Shown: positions 36,996-45,566, counted from the first letter of the stretch. The stretch is DNA of 64,000 nt from Paenibacillus durus ATCC 35681 (GCF_000993825.1 NZ_CP011114.1:5332001-5396000), one strand, 5' to 3'. Numbers and translations: made by a program. Notes: generated from the sequence alone by a model not told the origin.

Positions 36996-37538
36996 ATGGA
37001 AGCTGATCAATCGGTCTATATCCTGCTTACGAATACCGGAACACTTTTTACGAAAATTATTCAAGGCTACACGAAAGCGCCTTACAATCACGCCTCGATT
37101 TCCTTCAACCGGGAACTTTCGGAGCTGTACAGCTTCGGGAGAAAGCATCCGAGCAACCCCCTGAATGGCGGATTTGTGAAGGAGGATCTCAAGACAGGCA
37201 CATTCAGCAAGTATTCGAATACGACATGCGTCATCTACGAGCTTCGAGTAACAAGCCGTGAAGTTGAGAAAATGAAGCGGGTTCTGCAAATCTCTATCCG
37301 AAGCCGCCAAAAGTACCTCTATAACATTCTGGGCTTGATCGGCGTCGCGCTAAAAGAACCGGTCGAATTCAGCAACTCCTACTTTTGTTCGCAATTCGTC
37401 GCGGAAATTCTAGAACGGTCCGGTATAAAGCTGTGGAATAAGCTGCCCGCGCTTGTTACACCGGATGATTTTCGGCAAAACGACCGTCTGCATCTGATCT
37501 ACGAAGGGAAATTAAGCGAGTATGAGCCGGAGCTCTAA
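36996..37538 (+). CDS. Permuted papain-like (YiiX/NlpC-P60 type) protein, copy B
   Basis: 180 residues, nearly identical to copy A with the histidine in YNHASISF and cysteine in YFCSQFVAE kept. AAGGGGAAAA precedes ATG. Divergent from the CdsA-like gene as in copy A. Confidence 0.75.
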   Translation: MEADQSVYILLTNTGTLFTKIIQGYTKAPYNHASISFNRELSELYSFGRKHPSNPLNGGFVKEDLKTGTFSKYSNTTCVIYELRVTSREVEKMKRVLQISIRSRQKYLYNILGLIGVALKEPVEFSNSYFCSQFVAEILERSGIKLWNKLPALVTPDDFRQNDRLHLIYEGKLSEYEPEL

Positions 37539-37594
37539 GAGGAGTGCGGCGGATTCCTTAACCTTCGAGTATCCAGTTGAAAGGAGGAGAGAAA

Positions 37595-38074
37595 ATGGTT
37601 CATGCGAAGGATGTCCTTAGCAATCAATTATTAGCCAACGCTAATGACCCGAGCTGGCATATCCCGTTCATGCATGCGGTCCGGGACATCACGGAGGAAG
37701 AAGCTTTTTGGAAGCCTGACCCGAACAGCAACAGTATCGCTGAGCTTACCCAGCATCTGCTGTATTGGAATGAAACGTGGCAAATCAGGTACCGGCAGCG
37801 CCGGATGGACGCTGTACCCACTGTTGGAGATAACAACAACAGCTTTGTCACACCGGAGAACACCACATATCGTGACCTGAGTGCAAAGCTTCTAGAGGTG
37901 CTTCTAGAGTGGCAGGAACTGCTGACCGAAGAAAGCCTCGAAGCCGGGGTGACAGTGTTTCCAGAGCCGGCTAAATGGTGGGAGATCATCAGCAACGCGG
38001 TGACCCACAATGCCTATCATATCGGCCAAATAGTCTATATCCGCAAGCTGTGGAAGGCGAATATGAGGGAATAG
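37595..38074 (+). CDS. DinB-family four-helix protein, copy B
   Basis: 159 residues, starting MVHAKDVLSN after AAAGGAGGAGAG; an in-frame TTG upstream overlaps that site and is rejected. Histidines in LTQHLLYW and THNAYHIGQ conserved. Differs from copy A at more positions (about 15 residues) than the flanking genes do. Confidence 0.85.
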   Translation: MVHAKDVLSNQLLANANDPSWHIPFMHAVRDITEEEAFWKPDPNSNSIAELTQHLLYWNETWQIRYRQRRMDAVPTVGDNNNSFVTPENTTYRDLSAKLLEVLLEWQELLTEESLEAGVTVFPEPAKWWEIISNAVTHNAYHIGQIVYIRKLWKANMRE

Positions 38075-38139
38075 GGCGCCGGGGCAGTGATCCCAGACCG
38101 TGTAACCTGGTTGTCCGAATCGGGAGACGGAACAAAGAA

Positions 38140-38188
38140 AACGCAGATCCAGCTTCGTTGGAGCTTTTTAGGCCGGATCTGCGTTTTT
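38140..38188. terminator. Bidirectional terminator between dinB and tlp, copy B
   Basis: AACGCAGATCC (38140-38150) pairs with GGATCTGCGTT (38175-38185) followed by TTT. Counterpart of 20017-20063. Confidence 0.8.
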
Positions 38189-38190
38189 AC

Positions 38191-38415
38191 CTATTCCTGA
38201 GAATGTGCTGCTTCGTCCTTTACTTCTTCCCGAAAGCCTTTAATGCTTTCTTCACGGCGCTCATTCTTGTCTTCGATTTGCTTGCGTTCCCCGCTGCTGA
38301 TTTCCGAGGCAAATTCATCTAAATAGTCTTCAGCTTCATGAAGGTTTCTTTGTGTATTCTGAATACTTTGCTGTAAATGCTCAACATTATCTGCCCGATT
38401 ATCCGGTTTTGCCAT
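38191..38415 (-). CDS. tlp: Small acid-soluble spore protein Tlp, copy B
   Basis: 74 residues with the Tlp pattern (MAKPDNRADNVEHLQQ, QIEDKNERREESIKGF). Differs from copy A at A8, G41, E57 and near the end. AGGAGG site. Both copies look intact. Confidence 0.92.
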   Translation of the reverse strand: MAKPDNRADNVEHLQQSIQNTQRNLHEAEDYLDEFASEISSGERKQIEDKNERREESIKGFREEVKDEAAHSQE

Positions 38416-38507
38416 TCGTTATCGCCTCCTGAAGTTTAAAGTGTTTATTGGAGCACTAACAGGTAGCTTGATCGCTATTGGGTGATTTTATGCGGGAGGT
38501 TAATGAA

Positions 38508-39311
38508 ATGATCATTGGTTCTTTACAAATGAACGTAGCAAAAAAGGATAAGATAAAAAACTTAAACACGATTGAGAAGCTAATCAATCATTCGGCAGAT
38601 TCGGCAGATTCGGCAGATTCGGTTGATTTGGTGGTTATGCCTGAGCTATTCTCAACAGGTTATTTTTTTGACTCAGCGAGCGAATTGATGGAAATCGCAG
38701 AAGAAATTCCCAACGGGTATACAACAAACAGGCTCATTGAAATTGCTAAAAATGCAAACTGCCATTTCGTTGGAGCCATTGCAGAAAAAGAAAACGGTCA
38801 TCTTTATGTTACTGCAATCGTAGTAGGGCCATCAGGATATATTGGAAAGCAAAGGAAACGGCATCTTACAGATCATGAATTGAAATTTTTTTCTTGTGGA
38901 ACGAGCTCAGAAGTCTTTGATATCAATGGGTGTAAGGTGGGAATTGTTATATGTTTTGAAGGGTGGTTCCCGGAAAGCTCAAGAGAATTAATGCTAAAAG
39001 GGGCGCAAATCATTTGCCATACTGCATTAACCTGTCAGGAAAGAACCCTGGATATCATGAGAATCAGGGCGATTGAAAACAAAGTGTATTTGATTTTAGC
39101 CAATAGTATAAGCACGGAGTATCATAATAATGAGTCCATAACCTTTAGAGGAGATAGCAGGGTAATTGATTATGATGGAAATATTTTAGTCAATGCCGGA
39201 CAAGAAGAAAAACTAATCACAGTAGAAGTAAATGAAGAACATACGATTCGTAAAGATTTAGATGATTGCAAGGATTTGATTGCGGAGGTTAAAAAGCATA
39301 CATACTTTTAG
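38508..39311 (+). CDS. Carbon-nitrogen hydrolase (nitrilase superfamily), intact copy B
   Basis: 267 residues. Catalytic triad regions: Glu in VVMPELFSTGYFFD, Lys in IGKQRKRHLTDHE, Cys in GIVICFEGWFPESSRE. Hydrolyses or forms a C-N bond in an amide, nitrile or carbamate; substrate class not assignable. Start at ATG after GGGAGG nine bases upstream. A ninefold-base unit TCGGCAGAT is repeated three times near the N-terminus (SADSADSAD), against once in the broken copy A. Confidence 0.85.
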   Translation: MIIGSLQMNVAKKDKIKNLNTIEKLINHSADSADSADSVDLVVMPELFSTGYFFDSASELMEIAEEIPNGYTTNRLIEIAKNANCHFVGAIAEKENGHLYVTAIVVGPSGYIGKQRKRHLTDHELKFFSCGTSSEVFDINGCKVGIVICFEGWFPESSRELMLKGAQIICHTALTCQERTLDIMRIRAIENKVYLILANSISTEYHNNESITFRGDSRVIDYDGNILVNAGQEEKLITVEVNEEHTIRKDLDDCKDLIAEVKKHTYF

Positions 39312-39434
39312 GGGAGGACTTATTTCCAACATATCCATCACTTACACTTCCAGAATAATGGTAATTTAGCGGATTATTTTTTATATGCTATGGTATTATA
39401 ATTTTGTAGTTTTCTTCATAACCTTTTTTCTTTT

Positions 39435-39467
39435 CCTCCAGATTTGGGTAGTCTGGGGGCTTTTTTT
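39435..39467 (+). terminator. Terminator in duplication B
   Basis: CCTCCAGA...TCTGGGGG followed by seven T; imperfect counterpart of 21081-21113. Terminates the nitrilase transcript and marks the point after which the extra block of copy B begins. Confidence 0.65.
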
Positions 39468-39553
39468 GTTTTAAACCTTCTAAACGAGTTTTCTGGAGGA
39501 TAGTAGGGCAGAATAAAATCGATTTACCATGGATTATAGAGGAGGTTGATTTT

Positions 39554-40468
39554 ATGCCTAATCACAGGTATCGTTCGGCTACGACTGCCTATCCTGGATC
39601 ATCTTTAGCGACTGAACGCCAGACGGAAAACCAGATCGATACGTTCTACGTGGATAATCAAGGCCGCGTAAATGTCATGTGGGTGGTCGGAACAGGGCCG
39701 TGGCAAGGGCCGGTCGCCCTGACGGGGCCGAACTTCGCTCCACCTGGCGCAGCTTTGGCAACCGAACGCCAGTCGATTGACCAGATCGACCTGTTCGTTG
39801 TGGATAATCAGGGCCGCGTAAATGTCATGTGGGCGGTCGGAACAGGGGCTTGGCAAGGGCCGGTTGCGCTGACGGGTCCGAACTTCGCTCCCGCTGGCGC
39901 GGCTTTAGCGACCGAACGTCAGGTGGATGAGAACATTGACCAGATCGACTTGTTCGTTGTGGATAATCAGGGCCGCGTAAATGTCATGTGGACCGGACCC
40001 CAGCATTGGGAAGGGCCGGTCGGCCTGACGGGTCCGAACTTTGCTCCACCTGGTGCACATTTAGCAACCGAACGCCAGAAGCCCAAACAGATAAATCTGT
40101 TCGTCGTGGATAATTTTGGACGTGTAAATGTCATGTGGACCGGACCTCAGCATTGGGAAGGGCCAGTCGCTTTGACCGGTTCGGTTGCCTCTAGTGGCGG
40201 AGCTTTAGCAACCGAACGCCAGACGATGAACCAGATTGATTTGTTCTTCGTGGATAATCTGGGCCACGTCAATGTCATGTGGACCGGACCCCAGCATTGG
40301 GAAGGGCCGGTCGCCTTGACCGGTCAGGACTTCGCCGTCCCTGGGGCGGCTTTAGCAGCCGAACACCAGACGTACAACCAGATCGACCTGTTCGTCGTGG
40401 ACAATCAGGGCTATGTAAATGTTATGTGGACCGGACCTCAGCATTGGGAAGGGCCGATTGATCTATAG
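39554..40468 (+). CDS. Six-repeat beta-propeller, PLL/fucose-lectin-like
   Basis: 304 residues made almost entirely of six repeats of 46-50 residues, each with ALATERQ, NQIDLFVVDNQGRVNVMW and GPVALTGPNFAPPGA. The Q-I-D-x-F-V-V-D/N pattern with VNVMW is like PLL and fucose-specific lectin propellers, where the strands frame sugar pockets. No signal peptide, so secretion, if any, is by another route. GAGGAGG before ATG. The repeats are also very similar in DNA, suggesting recent amplification. Present only in copy B of the duplication. Confidence 0.7.
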   Translation: MPNHRYRSATTAYPGSSLATERQTENQIDTFYVDNQGRVNVMWVVGTGPWQGPVALTGPNFAPPGAALATERQSIDQIDLFVVDNQGRVNVMWAVGTGAWQGPVALTGPNFAPAGAALATERQVDENIDQIDLFVVDNQGRVNVMWTGPQHWEGPVGLTGPNFAPPGAHLATERQKPKQINLFVVDNFGRVNVMWTGPQHWEGPVALTGSVASSGGALATERQTMNQIDLFFVDNLGHVNVMWTGPQHWEGPVALTGQDFAVPGAALAAEHQTYNQIDLFVVDNQGYVNVMWTGPQHWEGPIDL

Positions 40469-40601
40469 AACGGGTTACGAACAAGGCGCGCTCCTCCATG
40501 GATCGCTTAGAGGAAATCTAGGGCGGGAAAAATCCGTTCATTGTACACTCTTAGCGAAACAATCGGAGGAGCTGGCGGCCTTTTTGGCGAGATACAGAAG
40601 C

Positions 40602-40872
40602 TTATCCTCGAGATACAAATTTTCTAATGTTTTTTACTTTCAGCACTTTAGCATTTCTTGTTAAGAGAGATGTCCAAGCAATCAGAACAAAATTTTACGC
40701 ATTCCCCCCGATTTCGATTCGGGAAATGAACTTTGCTGAACACGTGCCGGTTTACGAGCAGGGTCGCTCCTTGAATAAGGGGAACCTGCTTATTAGTCAT
40801 ATTATAGTAACGAAGCAGAAGCAGTTTTTTACCATTCAAATACATATAGTGGGCTCGTTTTCCTGCAATATC
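40602..40872 (-). pseudogene. Glycosyltransferase remnant (copy B)
   Basis: Matches 21153-21516 of copy A: the minus strand retains MYLNGKKLLLLRYYNMTNKQ and VFSKVHFPNRNRGECVKFCSDCL, but about 90 bp are deleted near the 3' part and the whole N-terminal half is missing. Non-functional. Confidence 0.8.
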
Positions 40873-40925
40873 AGTTAAAATACGAAGAGCCAGTCTGCAT
40901 AGGACTGACTCTTCAACCTGAAGGT

Positions 40926-41813
40926 TTAGTTTTGCTTGCTCAGAGCGATAATTTCAGCCTCAGACAGCCCGGATGCTTTGGATATAATCGCTTTGTCGAC
41001 TCCAAGCTTAAGAAGCTCCAAAGTCATCTGAACGGCTTTCTTTTTTTCGCCGCGAGCTTCGCCGCGAGCTTCGCCGCGAGCTTCGCCACGAGCTTCGCCC
41101 TCAGCTAACGCTCCTTCAATCATGGAAGCTTCATCATGCAGATACTTCTGTCTGTCTTCATATAATCGGCGGGCCTCAGCATCCTGACTAAGAAATTCCA
41201 ATGTGTCCATTGCTTTTTTTAACACAGGCTCGTTCATCGTCAGCACCTCCCAATTGGATTTATCGATACCTTTCAAGAAGAGTAACCAGTTCACTAATCC
41301 ACCACTCTCAACAGGAACGGCGTGATCGCCAAGCTTGGGCAATTCGAGAAAATGCAGTTCCATGTCATCTATAAGTGGAATGCCGCTCCGGTCTTCACGC
41401 AGATGGAACACGTTATGATATTGATTGTTGGGCAAAAAAGAGAAATTCAGAATGTTGATGGTCACACACTTCTTCAACATTTTATAAGACTGGCCCTCTT
41501 GAAGTTGTCCGCTGTATAGCTTACTCCAATAGAACATCGTCCGCTTCTCGGTATCGTATTTGTTGAATAGTTGCATTTCAACGTTGATAAGTTCGCCGTC
41601 TGCTGTTTTGCCGCGAATATCAAGAATCGACTGTTTGTCGCGGGGAGCATCCTTTTCGGTGTAGGGATTTAGCAGGATGATCTCCGTCAAAGGCGGTCTG
41701 TTAGCTTCTATAAAGGTCTTGTTCAAGAATACAAGCAGGACATCCCGGTTCTCTTCACTGCCAAAGATACGCTTGAACAAGAAATCATTTCGGGGATCAA
41801 GCAGTTCGTTCAT
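40926..41813 (-). CDS. Rpn family PD-(D/E)XK nuclease / recombination-promoting protein
   Basis: 295 residues. LLDPRNDFLFKRIFGSEENRDVLLVFLN at the start and SILDIRGKTADGELINVEMQLF with the D...E-x-Q nuclease core place it in the PD-(D/E)XK transposase-like (Rpn/TIGR01784) family. Followed by a charged linker with GEAR repeated four times and a small helical C-terminal domain (AVQMTLELLKLGVDKAIISKASGLSEAEII). Rpn proteins cut DNA and some act in phage defence, with an internally translated C-terminal fragment as antitoxin. Start at ATG with GGAG upstream. Solitary. Confidence 0.85.
   Translation of the reverse strand: MNELLDPRNDFLFKRIFGSEENRDVLLVFLNKTFIEANRPPLTEIILLNPYTEKDAPRDKQSILDIRGKTADGELINVEMQLFNKYDTEKRTMFYWSKLYSGQLQEGQSYKMLKKCVTINILNFSFLPNNQYHNVFHLREDRSGIPLIDDMELHFLELPKLGDHAVPVESGGLVNWLLFLKGIDKSNWEVLTMNEPVLKKAMDTLEFLSQDAEARRLYEDRQKYLHDEASMIEGALAEGEARGEARGEARGEARGEKKKAVQMTLELLKLGVDKAIISKASGLSEAEIIALSKQN
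41049..41099 (-). repeat. 12-bp tandem repeat inside the Rpn gene
   Basis: About four units of GCGAGCTTCGCC, coding for GEAR. In-frame unit changes would alter the linker length without shifting the frame. Confidence 0.85.
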
Positions 41814-41961
41814 CTGCAATCAACTCCATTCATTATTAGTATATCATGCCCACAGGTTCTTAGACACACGAAGCAGACATGCAAAATGCGGATTCGCGTG
41901 ACTAGTGTATGTTAATGTAACGGAGTGTCCGATTCATCCGAGTTTACCCTAAAAACTGATG

Positions 41962-41998
41962 CGGTGAACCGTATCATAAGTAGGAGCAAGTTTTTTTG
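41962..41998 (+). repeat. Dispersed repeat R, copy 10
   Basis: CGGTGAACCGTATCATAAGT, AGGAGCAAG, then seven T. Inner CGGT-GA-ACCG hairpin perfect. Its right flank (GAAAAAACGCGTAGCAGGCT) resembles that of copy 8. From 41814 to 42316 there is otherwise no gene; an AT-rich stretch at 42180-42240 may hold the promoter of the next gene. Confidence 0.75.
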
Positions 41999-42316
41999 AA
42001 AAAACGCGTAGCAGGCTTGGAAAGGCGCTTTACCTGACATGGGTTTGGGTGAGCATGATTTTAACTTGTTGATACTAACATCTCGCCAGATCTAGATCCA
42101 AGCACTATTTTTATTAATGAATGCGGGGGAGGACCTGCAGTTAGTCGGAGATCTTAACGATCAGCTGCAATAATGTTTTATTCATAACAATTTTGTTATG
42201 ACTCATATTATATATATTCATTTTACTTATGTTAAACCCTATTGTATCATCGGATTATAGCAAGCGACAGGTCAATCAAGCAAAGCCACTCAAACTTGAA
42301 TAAAGGGGGAAATATT

Positions 42317-43234
42317 GTGAAATATAAGGCTTGGATTTTACTATTATTAGCCAATCTATTTTGGTCTGGTAATATGATTTTCGGAAAACTCAGCTCAACT
42401 GAATTTCCTGCAGTATGGACAGCTTTTCTAAGATGGGTGGTTGCATTGATTCTCCTTATTCCCATTGCCCAAATTGTGGAGAAACCTTCGTGGTTACAAA
42501 TATGGAAAAAAAACCGGGGGATTATCGCTGTGTTAGCTGTTTTAGCCATTGTTATCTATAGCTATCTCATGTATGCTTCACTACAGTTCACATCTGCAGC
42601 GAACGGCGCACTAATTAACACGCTCACTCCAGCCTTGATTATGCTCTTTTCGTTGATATTCCTAAGAGAAAAAGTAAGTACCTTTCAATTCATTGGATTA
42701 ATCACTTCACTTATTGGTGTTCTGATTGTTTTGACTAAAGGAAACCTGCTTCAATTGTTTTTCACCCATTATAACAAGGGCGATGCGCTCATGTTTTTAG
42801 CCGTGTTATGCTGGACTGCCTATTCATTGGTTGTAAAAAAAGCAAAGGGCATTCCACCCATTACATTGGTAGCGATGATAGCGATTGTTGGCACTATTCT
42901 GCTGATTCCTTTTTTATTCATGCAACCACTTCAGTATAAGGAAGTAACTTCTTTCGGTATTATGGGGATTATTTATTTGGGGGTGTTCCCGGCAGTCGGC
43001 TCGTTTATCTTTTGGAATCAAGGCATTAAGATGTTAGGAGCGGGTAAAGCTGGCATAACCATGAATTTGTTGCCTGTCTTTACAGCTATAATTGCGGTTA
43101 TCTTGGGTCAGGGTCTGGTGATCTCACAAATTGTCGGGGGACTCCTTACGATTGCCGGAATGATATTAACTTCGATAAAACTGAAACAAGTTTCTCCCGA
43201 AAAGAGTATGGCACCTCAGTTGAATTATGAATAA
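42317..43234 (+). CDS. EamA-family (DMT) transporter
   Basis: 305 residues, ten hydrophobic segments in two halves: ILLLLANLFWSGNMIFGKL in the first EamA domain, LTPALIMLFSLIFLREKVSTFQFIGLITSLIGVLIVLTKG, and the second half from ALMFLAVLCWTAYSLVVKK to LLPVFTAIIAVILGQGL. Exports metabolites or amino acids in well-studied members; substrate unknown. GTG start with GGGGGAA upstream. Ends at a terminator shared with a convergent gene. Confidence 0.9.
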   Translation: MKYKAWILLLLANLFWSGNMIFGKLSSTEFPAVWTAFLRWVVALILLIPIAQIVEKPSWLQIWKKNRGIIAVLAVLAIVIYSYLMYASLQFTSAANGALINTLTPALIMLFSLIFLREKVSTFQFIGLITSLIGVLIVLTKGNLLQLFFTHYNKGDALMFLAVLCWTAYSLVVKKAKGIPPITLVAMIAIVGTILLIPFLFMQPLQYKEVTSFGIMGIIYLGVFPAVGSFIFWNQGIKMLGAGKAGITMNLLPVFTAIIAVILGQGLVISQIVGGLLTIAGMILTSIKLKQVSPEKSMAPQLNYE

Positions 43235-43265
43235 TTCCCGTAAGGCTGATACTAATCAACAAAAC

Positions 43266-43299
43266 GACCGAACAAGCATCTACTTGTCCGGTCATTTTT
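43266..43299. terminator. Terminator between EamA and convergent oxidoreductase genes
   Basis: GACCGAACAAG (43266-43276) and CTTGTCCGGTC (43283-43293) pair with one mismatch; ATTTTTA follows. Confidence 0.8.
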
Positions 43300-43317
43300 A
43301 TGTGTGAATGGACTAGC

Positions 43318-44361
43318 TTAGAAATTCTCCAAAACAATCTTCCCTATCGACCTTCCGGTCTCCATTTTTTCATGTGCTAGACGCAGGTTTGCCGCATTGA
43401 TTGGTTCCAGTCGTTCGGCCAGAGTCGTCTTCAACTTGCCATTATCGATCAGTTCAGCCAGTTGATTCAGGATATCGTGCTGCTTGCTCATATCTTTGGT
43501 CTGGAACATGGCTCGGGTGAACATGAGCTCCCATACAAACGTGACACTTTTATAAAAAAGCAGGTCCATATCCAAGCTTCCCGCCTGGGCAGCCTTCGCT
43601 ACAGGAACGATTGAGCAAATCTTGCCCTGGGGGGCGATGACTTCAGCCATATTTGCAAAATGCTGCACCGTATCATTTAAGCAAAATATATAATCCACGC
43701 TCTCAAACCCAATTTCCTTAAGCTGCGGTGCAAAAGGGCTGTTGTGGTCGATTGTATAATCCGCACCGTGATCTTTGGCCCACTGCACTGACTCTGGACG
43801 TGAAGCGGTACCAATTACAGTTAGTCCCGCTAATTTGGCCAGCTGCGTAGCTATCGATCCTACTCCTCCTGCCGCACCGATAATGAGTATGCTTTCGTTT
43901 TCCTCTGAGTTATGACTGATTCCCAAACGATCAAATAAACCTTCCCAAGCGGTAAGCGAGGTCAGCGGCAGAGCGGCAGCTTGCGCAAAATCCAAGCTCT
44001 TCGGCTTGTTTCCCGCAATTCGTTCATCAACCAGGTGAAATTCACTGTTAGCGCCAGGACGGGTGACACTGCCTGCATAAAATATCTCGTCTCCTGGCTT
44101 GAACAATTGGCATTCAGGTCCAACCTGCTCCACGATCCCGGATACATCCCAACCCAAAATTTTCGGCGATTCTGCTTCATAGTTATTTTTCTCGCGGATA
44201 TCCAAGTCGGCAGGGTTGACAGAGATGGCTTTGACTTTGACAAGCAGATCGCGGCCTGTAGGCACCGGCTTTTCTATATGCAGATCAACAAGGCTTTCCG
44301 GATCGGATAAAGGGAGATACCGATAAGAGCCGACTGCTTTCATTTTTAGGGGATTACTCAT
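43318..44361 (-). CDS. Zinc-type-family alcohol dehydrogenase-like quinone reductase (1)
   Basis: 347 residues. KMKAVGSYRYLPLSDPESLVDL at the start, ILGWDVSGIVEQVGPECQLFKPGDEIFYAG, and IIGAAGGVGSIATQLAKLAGLTVIGTASR as Rossmann loop; ends IGKIVLENF. Member of the zinc-binding dehydrogenase (ZBD_bact, YogA/AdhB-like) group, without the structural zinc cysteines. Closely related to the gene at 49.6-50.6 kb. Start chosen at ATG 44361 with AAAGGA upstream. Divergent from an HxlR regulator, presumably induced by electrophiles. Confidence 0.88.
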   Translation of the reverse strand: MSNPLKMKAVGSYRYLPLSDPESLVDLHIEKPVPTGRDLLVKVKAISVNPADLDIREKNNYEAESPKILGWDVSGIVEQVGPECQLFKPGDEIFYAGSVTRPGANSEFHLVDERIAGNKPKSLDFAQAAALPLTSLTAWEGLFDRLGISHNSEENESILIIGAAGGVGSIATQLAKLAGLTVIGTASRPESVQWAKDHGADYTIDHNSPFAPQLKEIGFESVDYIFCLNDTVQHFANMAEVIAPQGKICSIVPVAKAAQAGSLDMDLLFYKSVTFVWELMFTRAMFQTKDMSKQHDILNQLAELIDNGKLKTTLAERLEPINAANLRLAHEKMETGRSIGKIVLENF

Positions 44362-44412
44362 TTCTTTCGTCCTTTCCAATTGGTTTGTCGTACATACGAA
44401 TTATATATTGTA

Positions 44413-44435
44413 TACTTACATTAAATAAGTACGCA
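44413..44435 (+). promoter_or_regulatory. HxlR-module operator candidate, copy 2
   Basis: TACTTA-CATTAAA-TAAGTA dyad (44413-44431) overlapping AAGTACGCA (44427-44435), between divergent oxidoreductase and hxlR genes. The nine-base motif recurs at 31793 (minus) and 50689. Confidence 0.65.
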
Positions 44436-44484
44436 TATTTTTATAATATAGTATTAAAAATCATACCATTGGAGGAGACGCTTA

Positions 44485-44862
44485 ATGGGAGACCGGAGAA
44501 ACAAGTACGGGGCTAAACCAAACATTGAAAGCTGTCCTGTGGAAACCACTCTAGATGTCATCGGTGGAAAATGGAAAGGGATTATTCTCTATCAGCTCAT
44601 TGGCGGAACGAAAAGATTTAATGAATTTCGTCGTCTCAACCCGGGGATTACGCAGTTTATGCTCACCTTGCAGCTCCGGGAGCTTGAGCGGGACGGCGTC
44701 GTTCACAGAGAAGTGTATAAAGAGGTCCCGCCAAGAGTGGAATACTCGCTCACCGATTTTGGCAGGACGCTTGAGCCGATTATCGTATCTATGAAAAAAT
44801 GGGGGGAGACTTATAAAATCAGACTTAAAGATATAAGAACAGAGCAAGAGGAAGATGCTTGA
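44485..44862 (+). CDS. HxlR-family regulator with conserved N-terminal cysteine (1)
   Basis: 125 residues. [36 protein letters not shown] and [13 protein letters not shown] are standard HxlR. The cysteine before PVE matches the redox-sensing Cys6 position of YodB. GGAGGAG before ATG. Its stop lies 4 bp from the stop of the convergent VOC gene. Probably controls the divergent dehydrogenase. Confidence 0.9.
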   Translation: MGDRRNKYGAKPNIESCPVETTLDVIGGKWKGIILYQLIGGTKRFNEFRRLNPGITQFMLTLQLRELERDGVVHREVYKEVPPRVEYSLTDFGRTLEPIIVSMKKWGETYKIRLKDIRTEQEEDA

Positions 44863-44866
44863 GCAC

Positions 44867-45319
44867 TCAGACGGGAGACCTGTCAAAATCAACGTCCTCA
44901 ATAAACTCGATCACTTCACCATTGGGACTGTAAATCAAGGCGTTTTTCACCACAAGCGGCGGTTCGCCAAGAGACATCTGACTCGGCTCTACGCAGGCCT
45001 TTGCTCCATGAGCAATGGCTTTTTGATATATATCGTCTACATCACTCACATAGAAAGCAAAATGTAACAACGCACCGTAAGCTACCTCCTCCTCAGATGA
45101 GGCTTTTTTGCCTTGGGCTGGAATGACGGCTTCATTATCAAAAACTTCAATGCAGGTTCTTCGATCAGGTGAGACCAGCATAGAAGCTTCTTTTATATGA
45201 AAGGAAGGCAGACTCCAATGGTGACCTATCTTAAATCCTAAAACTTCAGTATAAAAGGCAATAGTCCCTTTATAATCTTTGGCCTGGATTGCCACATGTG
45301 AAAGACCTTTTACGCTCAT
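44867..45319 (-). CDS. VOC-superfamily (glyoxalase-like) protein
   Basis: 150 residues. GLSHVAIQAKDYKGTIAFYTEVLGF, then HFAFYVSDVDDIYQKAIAHGAKACVEPS and LIYSPNGEVIEFIED: two beta-alpha-beta-beta-beta modules with His and Glu at metal positions (H9, H99 region and final E). Could be a lactoylglutathione-lyase-like or thiol-conjugate enzyme suited to aldehyde stress, in keeping with its neighbours. AGGAGCGATATTGA precedes ATG. Confidence 0.85.
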   Translation of the reverse strand: MSVKGLSHVAIQAKDYKGTIAFYTEVLGFKIGHHWSLPSFHIKEASMLVSPDRRTCIEVFDNEAVIPAQGKKASSEEEVAYGALLHFAFYVSDVDDIYQKAIAHGAKACVEPSQMSLGEPPLVVKNALIYSPNGEVIEFIEDVDFDRSPV

Positions 45320-45350
45320 TCAATATCGCTCCTTATCTGTAAGTTGTTAA

Positions 45351-45566
45351 TATATAAGCTGAACTAAAGATTTTCCCATCAGATACCAGTCGCAACTACG
45401 AGGAACGTTTGGACTTCCGGCCGCTGTTGTCTCCAGATTTCTTGATTTAATCCACTCTTCGCAGTTGAAATCCGGAGACAAAGGCGATCGCTATCGCTCC
45501 TACAGTTCCAAACTTCCCCTTCGTTACTCCTTACCCTGATGTCATTTTTCAAGTTCAGCTTATATA
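45351..45566. repeat. 216-bp MITE-like palindromic element
   Basis: Perfect 15-bp terminal inverted repeats TATATAAGCTGAACT (45351-45365) and its complement (45552-45566). Further inside, ATCAG/CTGAT, GAACGTTTGGA/TCCAAACTTCC and TTGTCTCCAGATTTC/GAAATCCGGAGACAA are paired, so the whole element can fold into one long stem. No protein-coding frame. It fills most of the 378-bp gap between the VOC and Lrp genes. Likely a non-autonomous mobile or REP-type element of this genus. Confidence 0.75.

Larger units (their letters stand above)
34024..40872 (+). repeat. Segmental duplication, copy B
   Basis: Direct repeat of 15899-21516. Same gene order, but contains an intact nitrilase, an extra 1.1-kb block (about 39470-40565) with the beta-propeller gene, and only a deleted remnant of the glycosyltransferase. 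Left edge abuts a recombinase remnant. Confidence 0.93.

Noticed and set aside
39554..40468. Regular repeats suggesting a CRISPR-like array
   Set aside because: Repeats are 138-150 bp, in frame and encode a continuous six-repeat protein; no spacers and no cas genes.
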